A DNA stretch of 11,712 nucleotides, taken from Phoronis ovalis (lineage: Eukaryota > Phoronida > Phoronidae). Positions 1 to 9,600 of the stretch are shown piece after piece. The notes under the pieces were generated by a model. That model searched no databases. It had not been told where the DNA came from and saw nothing but the letters and a program-made list of their open reading frames with translations. A program made the position numbers and the translations under genes. Position 1 is the first letter of the stretch; each line of letters opens with the position of its first letter. The stretch is from positions 1-11,712 of the forward strand of contig JAOXYB010050891.1 in the NCBI GenBank assembly GCA_028565635.1. Reading direction: 5' to 3'.

Positions 1-412
1 CGGGACCCGTTGTTAGCAGTGAGCTAAAAATATACCCCGGCAAGGCCGAAATTTATATCCCATTGCAAACAGAGACCCTGAAAAATGATACCACATAGGG
101 CGGCACGTATGTATAAACCACTTTGGATGGCAGTGCCACCCCTGGAATTAAATTAAACAAAACATAATAAGTTACTTTTATACAGTCAACTTAGATTCAA
201 TAAGTTTTTAATTTTATGCTTTCTAATTGTATAGATGAGCAACGACGATCAACTTTTTTTTTGTCTGCGAATTGAATTATGCTGAAATATAAAAAAACGA
301 TGAAAAACGTACTGTTTATGTACCTCTGCAGTTTCCGGAAAAAAGCTAACATGTATTTTCCCCTGTGCGCACCAAACTTAATCAGCTTTCAAAACATGTG
401 TTTGTGTTATAT
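1..412. other. Downstream flank, no gene recognised
   Basis: No open frame of interest and no second GG domain is visible here. Bases 1-150 are richer in G+C than the surroundings (CCCCGGCAAGGCCG, GGGCGGCACG) and may be the edge of a dispersed repeat. From about 160 to 412 the sequence is ordinary AT-rich DNA with short A and T runs. Confidence 0.5.
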
Positions 413-418
413 TTTATT
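413..418 (-). terminator. Canonical AATAAA polyadenylation signal
   Basis: AATAAA on the minus strand, 113 bases past the stop codon at 531-533, in an AT-rich tract. It is the nearest canonical hexamer I noticed downstream of the stop and would give a 3'UTR of about 130-150 nt. The cleavage site itself is not determinable by eye. Confidence 0.55.
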
Positions 419-438
419 ATAATATTATTATAATTTGA

Positions 439-452
439 ACATCACGTGATGT
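439..452. promoter_or_regulatory. 14-bp perfect palindrome containing CACGTG
   Basis: ACATCACGTGATGT is its own reverse complement and contains an E-box (CACGTG), the core bound by bHLH-ZIP factors of the MITF/TFEB type. It falls between the stop codon and the AATAAA signal, so in the 3'UTR. A function is not shown by position; chance is possible. Confidence 0.3.
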
Positions 453-530
453 CAGTTACAATACGTCAACAAATCACAATTTAATAGTTATACTACTACG
501 CAGTTTCACATGTGTATATATATTCAATAG

Positions 531-678
531 TTATAGGGTGGGGTAGACCTCCTTCCTACAGTCTGCTATTTTTGAATTGGTCACTGTTGCGTCAATAACA
601 TAGTGTTCACATCCATACTTAGAACAATATGTGTAGCCCTCTGTAGGATAACGGGGTTGAATCTTGAAGTGTAGCAAG
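531..678 (-). CDS. Exon P: terminal coding exon and stop
   Basis: 148 nt from acceptor TATTTTATAG to a TAA at 531-533. It encodes LLHFKIQPRYPTEGYTYCSK, YGCEHYVIDATV and ADCRKEVYPTL. This matches human C-S-M-K-G-C-E...V-S-D-C...Y-P, including all three Cys. In human CEMIP and TMEM2 a further GG domain follows this point; here the stop comes right after the Y-P block. Confidence 0.93.
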
Positions 679-3600
679 CTATAAAATAGTACAAGAATAT
701 TAATTTGAATGAAATATGCATTGCATGCATGCATTGTCCTACAAGAATTGACTGGTATCTGAGATGTTCCGTATACAAGCTGTATATTATGTGGCAAGCC
801 AACTGTTTTGTAGCCATTACGAGGTACATGTATCATCGTGACGTGGTGAGTTGTACTATGCCCATGATTTAGCTATTCATGACGTTACAAAAACGCGATA
901 TCATGGGTCCCATCTCGTTTCAAACCTACGGCAGTAAATTGTGTCACAAGGAACAGATACTAGTAACAACGTAGTTTACCATGTTTGAGCATCTCAACAG
1001 GTTCCAGTGATTTCCACTATTGGCTGTTGGTAATAAATGAGCTTGCCGCTTAATTCTCAACGTTTTAAAGACCACCGTTGTCTCACAGGACTCGATCTAT
1101 ACAATTTAAACTGAATTGAAAAATACGTTATCTATGTTAGCACCAATAGCATGGGCCTCTTCAACTTACCCAGTATTTGTATCGAAGTAATATTTTTTCC
1201 AATCACTTTTCATTTCTTGAGGAGTTTTAGCACCGGTAAAGATTGTGTAATCTCTGTCGCGCATCAAATAACGAGCTCTAGAGGAGACGATATACCAGAC
1301 TTTGAATTTAGTGTCAGGCGGATAACATAATGCAACGTTGATCCACTCACTCCTGTAATATATATATACATGTAGTCTTAAAACCGCAATTTACGCTATC
1401 AAACATGTTACTCAGTAACATTTTCAATTAGTAACGTAAAAAAATGAAAATGTTATGGCTGAAAATAAGTTTTTTACTGAATGTCAATTTTAATACATTT
1501 GAGGCCAAATTCGAGTTATTGTTAACGGTGATAATTGCTTTCTATAATTTGCTGCTTTGCTTTCCATTTTTCCAATAATTAATCGGGATAATTATGCATC
1601 TAACCTGCACTTGATTTTCGTGGCTGCAGCTGATTGCAGACCACCTGGTGGGCGGTGATATATGAAAACCAGACAGCAATATACAGGTTTCCCCTACACA
1701 AAATATCTAATCATATCTTGATTTAAAAAGGCGCTTGAAAACTTTCCTGCCATTTTTAGCAAAAGAATACCCAGGCACACGTTTCAGATAGTTTAAGAGG
1801 TATTGAATTAAATAGAAACACTTTTAATTGCATGGACGATTTTGCACTTTGCCCGTATCATAGTAAATTAAAACAGTTATGTGCTCATATCTCTGTTGTT
1901 TTAGTATTGAAGGAAAATAAATTCGTTCCTAGAATTCTTATCCTTCAGGAATCTTGTGCCGCACTTTAATTATTTGTTCAGCTTACTATTTATAACCATG
2001 TGACAGAACACTATAAAAAGGCAATACAGTTATGTTATTATCTAGGGTAGAATTCTTACGGTTCCATGTTAGCTGGCCACAGCTTAACAGATTTGGGTGC
2101 CGCTTTGTTCCAGTGTATGCTGTAGGATTCTTTTGTCTGGATTACCGGCTGATATTGATTGCTGTGTCCACTTTTTTTATTCCAAGATATTCCTTGCATA
2201 GTCAGTTGTTTTCGTGGTTTGTCATGTTGAACAATGGTCATTTTTGTTTTATCACTTTTAGGTAGCAGCACGTATAGCTAAAAATGTACCAATTTCTAGT
2301 ATAATTAGTGTATCTAAAGTGTGTGTACAGGGCGCCACTAGAATCTAGCACATGAAGACAAGAGAACAAACTGTACCTGTTTATCATTATATTTCGTTTA
2401 TTGAAGTCTTGCTTGGTGTTATTTTTTTCTCGAATATTACGATTGTATTACTATTAATATATTTTTTATCAATCACACTAATATTTCTAAAACACTTTCG
2501 AAAATAAAGAATAACAATGCTCTAATGCAATTCTTTGGAAGATATCTCTCATGAAATATTGTATATTTCACTTAGCCTTACAACTAGTCCAAAAGCATTT
2601 TACATTACTTGAAATCTTGAAGTAATTCCAATTTTTTGCATATGCTGCAAGGCAAGAGGCCAAGATTTTCATTGCACTAAATTGCAACTTACATTCGCAT
2701 AGTTTCCAGTACAAATACTAGCGTTCCATTCTTGCCTTTCTACACAGTCGTCGTTTCGGGTGATATCGTTATCTCGTCTCATCACGTACGTGTTTTGTCG
2801 TCCTGTCAAAGAACCATCGATGTCGTGTACAATATTCGTGAGATCTCCATCCTTATCCTTTGAGCCATAATAAGGATTAGGTGCAGCTCCAATAAAAATA
2901 CGAGTACTCTGTTAAAGAAATGCACTATGCCACGAATGTGTATATCAATCAATCTTATATGACTGCTAGCAAAAAGTAAACGTTTTTAGAACATTGAAAT
3001 TAACTCTTTTATATACGCTGCTAGGAATCACATTTCGTTACTCTGTTATAATTTTAAAAAATCTTAATTTATGTTTCGCGTAGTTTTATTTTAATGTTGA
3101 ATAATATGCTTACCAATAAAAAATGAAACTTTCAACTCCATTAAATTTGTTCTAATGATCATGCATCAATTTATAATAAGGTTTAAGCTGAGACATAATT
3201 AACTTAGCAATTTCGGCGCTTTACTCTACTCTGTATTGCTGGAAGTTTTGACAATATTTTTTAAAATGGGTCGAATTAGCCTGACAGTGGTTGAAACGTT
3301 CATGTATTTTTATAACTAACAACATCTGTTATATAGTTATTTTTACGTCAATGTTGGTCCTACAATGTCCCTTAAAGTTGATACAAGTTATCATGAGAGA
3401 TTTTACCTCAGAATCAAACCTCAGTCGTGAAACACTGCTTCTTGACGAACTTTGCCAGTTATTGCTTTTCTTAAACCCAATGGCACTACATGACCTATCG
3501 CTTGTCTTTTTGTACTTTAAGAATTTGCAATCATCCACTACAACTGGTCCATCGTAAATTACCACTCCAGTAAATGGAAAATTTCTAAGGATAATATTTC

Positions 3601-6600
3601 ACTTTTTATCATCGTTTATCGATATGTGTATTGTGTATTCTTTTTCATTGTACTCAGAAATGCAATAACATGTACACTGCAATGGAATAAACTTAATAAA
3701 TCTGCTTAAAGGTACTTCTTAATGGAAATTGAACTGCTGAAACCAGTTTATCATAGACAGTAAGTAATTTGGGTCGTATTACTGTGAACTAGGATTTGCC
3801 ATACGGTAATCAAGTTTGTAGAAATCATTTCTAATCTTATCATTTCCGCTATTAAATATAAACTGTACATGTTAGGCGCAATATATGTACCAAGTAGGTT
3901 AGGCAGTAATTTAATCATTCTTTATGGCCTTACATTGGCTGTGGCATGCTTCTTTCTTTTCCATCACTTCCTTTTCTCCAAATCCAAGTCTTGATTTTAT
4001 TTCCACGATTTTCACTTTCACCAACAAAGATAGAATTACGGATTTCTTGATGAGAACCAATATCATTAGGCATGCTACCTTCACTGTGAGATACGTATTC
4101 AAAAGAAAATGAACAAATCAATAATGAATCAGCGGTTGGTTGAATCCACAATTTTGGAGTAATTTTTTAATAAAATGGTAAATTATCTAACACAGAATAA
4201 AGCTAAAAAGGAAAAAAAATAGAGAGATATCCAAACTTTGACGACAATTTTATAAATAAAGGAAACGCGCTATGGCCGTACATGTTTTGAATCAATGTAG
4301 TACAGATCTCCGTAAAACTCTTTAGTGCATGTTTTTTCTTCATAATTATATACTTCAGTTGAAAGTGGAGCCTATTTCCGCTATCAGTACTACATGATAA
4401 ACACGTTCAGAAATTCATCTAGTGTTATTTGCATTGCAATACAAATACTTTACCTCGCCATTGTCAGACCAATTCCATTATCAGCAAATTTAGAATTTTT
4501 GAAGAAAATATCCCCACCCCGAATCCATGAGCCCTGGTTATGATTCTTGAAACTAACCAATCCGTCAATTATTGCTGGAACTCGAGGCTTGGTTATATCA
4601 CTATCTTGATGAGGTTTGTATCTTAAAAAGAGTGGAATATAAAATACGTTGCGTTTGAAATGTTAGTGAATTTTCTTACCTTTACAAGCCCAAATTATTC
4701 CTTACCGAAGATCAAGTCAGTTATAAATAGGACTTTAAACAGGAATTGAAATTCTGATGGAATATAAGCGTTTCGAAAACCTAGTAGATACGTAATATAA
4801 CTTACTTTATGAAATCAAAAGGCTATTTCATGTACAGTCTGAATAAATCGATCCGTTAGTGTTCCGTACCAATTTATCTCGAAAAGCAAAAGAACGATAA
4901 TACCTTTATTTATATATAAAGTCTTCGCGAAAGTCTTGACACCAATCAAATTGCAATTTACAATAGGTAGCTAGCACATTACGTCTATGATAAGCAATCT
5001 CTTCTGTCAGAGTTTATCTATAGTCTGCTAAGCAAAAAGCGGGCTCCCTGGCGATACTTATTCAGAATTCTGTTCAGAAACATAATAGACGTGATAGGCG
5101 ACGATGGATTACACACAGAGAAACGCTTATCTCGGTTGGGGTAAGTTTAATGACGTATTTATTTCGCACTTGTTAAATGGAAGGAATATAAAACAAGTGA
5201 CTATGGTTGAGCCCAGACGTTAGTTAAGAAGGCACTGAACACTAACGGATGGATTTATTCAGACAGTTTCTTGTATTGGCATATATTTTAGCAAGACAGA
5301 AAGCTTGCAAACCTCGCTCCAGTTTTTGACAAATATTGTGCTTTATTATTTGCCGATGCCTGTGTTGTCTTTATGCCATCATCTACAAACAGTCCACTCA
5401 ATCCTGAATGTGCTCGGTTATTTTTAAAGATCCCCATCGGACTGTATGCGCCATGCTTATATGGCAAAGAGCCTGCTGAGAGGCCAGTCGGTGGATGAAA
5501 AATGTACCAGATACCCATATTCTAAAAACAAAAAGAACACGGTTACCACTAGTAAATGATGTTCAACGTTTCAAAACATGCGTGGTGACATGCGTTTTCT
5601 GTTTGTGAACAGTTTTGAGAAGATGATGTCGCATTTGAGATAAGATTTACAAATGTGTACCTACCACAGATCCCGCCGCTGCATTGTCAATTAAGTTATT
5701 GTTTGGGTGGGTAATCCAAAATGTTGCTTGTCCCATGCATTCTGAATGTGGTTTAGGTTTGTATCCTGGATACACATTATCCAGTATCTTCAAACACATG
5801 TTAACATCTCTATCTGTTGGAAGTAATGTTCCTGGTCTTGTCACTAGCCCCAAGTTGTGTTTGAAAGTGTTCCGCTGTTCTGCTCCATCTTCAAGAAAGT
5901 AACAATGGCCCAGTGTGTCATACCCAACTGTGTCCTGAACCTTAAAATAATTAGAAGCACTCAATACAAATAATCCCAAAAGCCTTAAATTCCTTACAGA
6001 AAACATGAAACACGAAAACATTGTTTTACATATACATACCAATAATGCGTTGGTTCCATGAATAGTAACACATCTGGAGAAACAGTGGTGAATGGACAGT
6101 TCTTTGACATAGGTAGGTTTGGCATATATTTTGGTGTTATCCAAATCACCACACATGTGAAAGTGGATTGGGTAGCTACCTATTATTTGCTGACCCATAT
6201 TTGTAAGTTCTATCCCAGACAGATGTACCGATTTAAAATTCTTCATGATCTACGGGTAAAAACACGTAGTAGTAAAATTTGTGTTTCAAATTGCAAACAA
6301 CTACAACAGTAGGTGCATTATATCAGTTGCTGCCTGTTTTTAATCATTGCACATTGACTAGCGTATCTCATTTATGAAACGGGTGCGAGTTGATCTACCT
6401 TTAAAAACAACACACATTAAAATGTGCATGTGATGCCGTACGTTGCATGATACCATATCTCGAATGACCATCACGTTTACAACGTTTTTAATATCAAATA
6501 CTATGTAGACATAATCTTATTTCATTTGGAATGGCGAAGAAAATTACAAATGTCAATAAAATTGGACTATCTAACAAATAATTGATGGGCCGAAGAAATT

Positions 6601-9600
6601 AATAAAACAGCTGAACCAAAAAGGACATTTTCTATAATCGCAATACCTTAATATGGCCACCGAATGTGTCATATTTAAAAAATTGACATTGGTTATTTCC
6701 ATAACAAGTTGGTTGCATTTCTCCACGAATCACGATGTTTCTCGTCAACAGACCAACTTCTGCACGCATATCAACTCCATCAGAAATGGCACCAAAATGA
6801 TCATACGTCACAACACCTACAAAAATGCTTGTTAAATGGAACTTGCTCTTTTGTTGTATACAATGTTATAAGGATTCAAGATAACCAGTAAACGAATCTA
6901 CCTTTTATTTTCACTTGATTTTTGCTACATTCTTGACAAGACATGATATCAAACTCTTCGGCTTGTGTCATATCGTAATCTGTACTTGCAATCACTAGTC
7001 TATCGCCAACTTCCCAGGATGTTACGTCATCATTTAAATTGATAATTCTTCCGATTGCTTTCTGAAATCCTGATAACTTCATTTCTGCGAAACTCCAACC
7101 TGTAAATGGATGTAACTAAGGAATAACCTACGAAGAATTTCACACAGTTTTGTTTATAGTAGGGTAAAACAAATCGTAGGAAAAATCGTCGAATACATTG
7201 GATCTGATCAAAAAATATTTGGCTTGCGCTTTGCCTCTGTAACACCCTGTATACAATGACAATGAAAGAAATCGCTCACTTACTTATGAATACAAGACGC
7301 ATGCACGAACAGTGACTGCATACATACATCCTTTACTATTTTCGCATACTGTTGATGTAGAAGGCTCATGTCTTTCTGAACGTAAGACAGTACAGAGAGT
7401 ATATTAATGAATGAATTAATTAATGATGCGAGCTATCATTGCTTGGTTACTTAAATCTAGTCGTCATTATGCACTGTATTAACCAACAAATGAAGTACAA
7501 ACCTTTCACAGGCCAGGTGACAAACAAATAAATGCGAATAGTTACGTCATTGTCATTCTTCAGCGGAAAATCAACGGTGATGGTTGTATTTGTACCCTTT
7601 CCTACACCTGAAGAACAATACGAGTATGTGCTAATTAAGAAGTGACTATCACAGCATTTCGAATTGAAACCCGTAGTCCACTTGCATTTGATTTGCAAAT
7701 ATACAGGATAACACGAAATGAACAAGAGATTTTTGGGTTCTTCACTTCTATTTCAGCCGTAAAACAACTTGTATTTTTCGAAAATAACTCAACATTTCCG
7801 TTTTTAACAGCTTTCGAACTGTTCTTGACTAACAAAAATTGATTTGTGCATTTACCAGTATATTGTAATCTACTCTCTTTCGTCTCTGTTGGGTCACCTT
7901 TGATAGCTGTAAGTACCAGTAAGTCCCTGGACAAAATAGCGAATTAAACATATCAAGTAAGCCAATCAAGTCATTAAGCTTAAAAATTAATTACTTCACA
8001 TTTTGACTTCAAATAAACTGCAGTGCAATGTGTCTGATACAGAAGGTCGTTTGATGTGTAACCTCTCAATTCAATCGTTAACTCAACGTATTTTAAAGAC
8101 AAACTTTAGGAAGATACAGTTGTTAAAAGGAATTGGTAACATAGCATGTAGTAATAAAAGTATCCTAACAGAATGAAACAATAATATGACGAGCATAATG
8201 TGCATATGAATACAATGCAGAGTATAATGTTTACAATGAAATATACCTGCCCTTAAGATTAAGAATTTCCGTAGATCCAAGTTTCTGTATTTCTTGTTTA
8301 GCATTTAGATTTAACTTAACGAAGCCTTCATCGGCTACTGTGATAGCCAATATTTTACCATTAGAAACACCTACAATTAAAGAAGAATATATTTTTCACA
8401 ATTGTCAGTAACTATATTAGTATTGACACGAAGTCACACTAACTATGTATACTATTAATAAACAAAATAGCTTTATAAAGAAATGTTCCCGGGGAAATGT
8501 TGCTCTGGGCATAACGTTCGTGTTATCAATGTAAGAAATAATGAATACGAAACTAAAGCTAGTGCATAGTATATGCTTCCGATGCTTCACTTTTAAAATA
8601 CATTACTTTGCAAAAATGTAATCATGTTGTCTGATGCCTGTATGCTGCCGTGTGTGTCAAAATGACCAGTTTTTTCCAACTCTCCAGTTTTAGGGCTAAT
8701 AACTCCGATATTAAATCCACGTTTGCAGGTAATTTTGTTAGAATACCGCGGCAAACCTAAAAAATGGAAAATTGATATACACAAAAAAACGAGAATATTT
8801 AGTTATCATTCTTGATTTGACGCATTCCAATTTGAGCAACGTTGCTATAAAAACAGCATGAAATTATACACTTTAATTTCTACAATATCCATATAAGATA
8901 TGATATAACCCTTTTCATGATATGGAACTTTGTGATGCACATATATGTACGTGGAGTTGACATAATAAGCATCTTTTATATGCTGACAATATTTTTTTCT
9001 AGATGAATCAGAAATTGCTTTGCAAAAAATTATGAATGTCATAGACCATTGGTGTAGTAATTATATAATTGAAAATTTACATCGGTGAATGTTGACAAAA
9101 CCAATGTTCACACTTCTGGAAAACAAGTTGGTACAAAGTTATCACCAACGTTTTTCAATTCTCCTACCCATGACATGCATATGATGTCAGATCCTCAGCT
9201 ACCTCTAGACGGGGTACTTCAATTAATACAGATATTGCTAACATTCTAGGATATAAATTGCTTGAATATCTAGTAGAAACCATTGAATTAAGAAAGATTA
9301 TTTCAGTTCATCAGGTATATTACAAATCTACCATAACAATGTGTGGCAGTGGGAATGTGGTAGAAATTTGTTCAGCTATTACGAAAGAACACCAAACTAG
9401 TTGCTCAAGACTTTCACTAAACCACTGCTATCAGCTGTTGTGCATGTATAATATATATGGTGTATCTTAGATCTAATTGTCAGTTCAAATAATTTATAAA
9501 TAACAAGCTACAAAAGTACTGGGACACAGAGTCCTTGTAGGTTACAGGTATAGGAATAGGTATTAACAAAACTGCACATGTTGTAAGTAAAATGTGTGGT

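Larger units (their letters stand above)
7060..8800 (-). repeat. Tandem segmental duplication, copy 1 (downstream unit)
   Basis: Exons A1, B1, C1, D1, X1 and the first 40 or so bases of E1, with intervening introns, correspond to copy 2 at 9623-11712. The left limit is where exon 6902-7099 stops resembling exon 9623-9676. The right limit is approximate because the DNA upstream of exon A2 is outside the window. Exon identity is high, and intron identity is patchy but clear. Confidence 0.88.

Noticed and set aside
2032-2265. Plus-strand open frames such as 2032-2265, 3291-3557, 3924-4112, 5684-5902, 6058-6312 and 6653-6891
   Set aside because: Each lies opposite a well-supported minus-strand exon and has no family resemblance of its own; they are shadows of the exons.
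7220-7260. GCCTCTGTAACACCCTGTATA looked like the end of a DNA transposon
   Set aside because: No matching inverted copy or target-site duplication was found nearby.
8083-9042. Minus-strand open frames 8083-8304 and 8845-9042
   Set aside because: Intronic for the most part, low-complexity or hydrophobic composition, no family motif, and exon B1 is read in another frame.
9081-9115. Possible 35-nt extra exon in the inter-cassette intron (TTTTCCAG acceptor, CGAT|GTAAAT donor)
   Set aside because: Entering in the required phase gives TGA at the third codon, and its length would break the frame into exon A1.
9258-9470. Plus-strand open frame of 70 codons in the inter-cassette intron, and 9822-10016
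   Set aside because: Short, starting within introns, no recognisable motif or codon pattern; chance length in AT-rich DNA.
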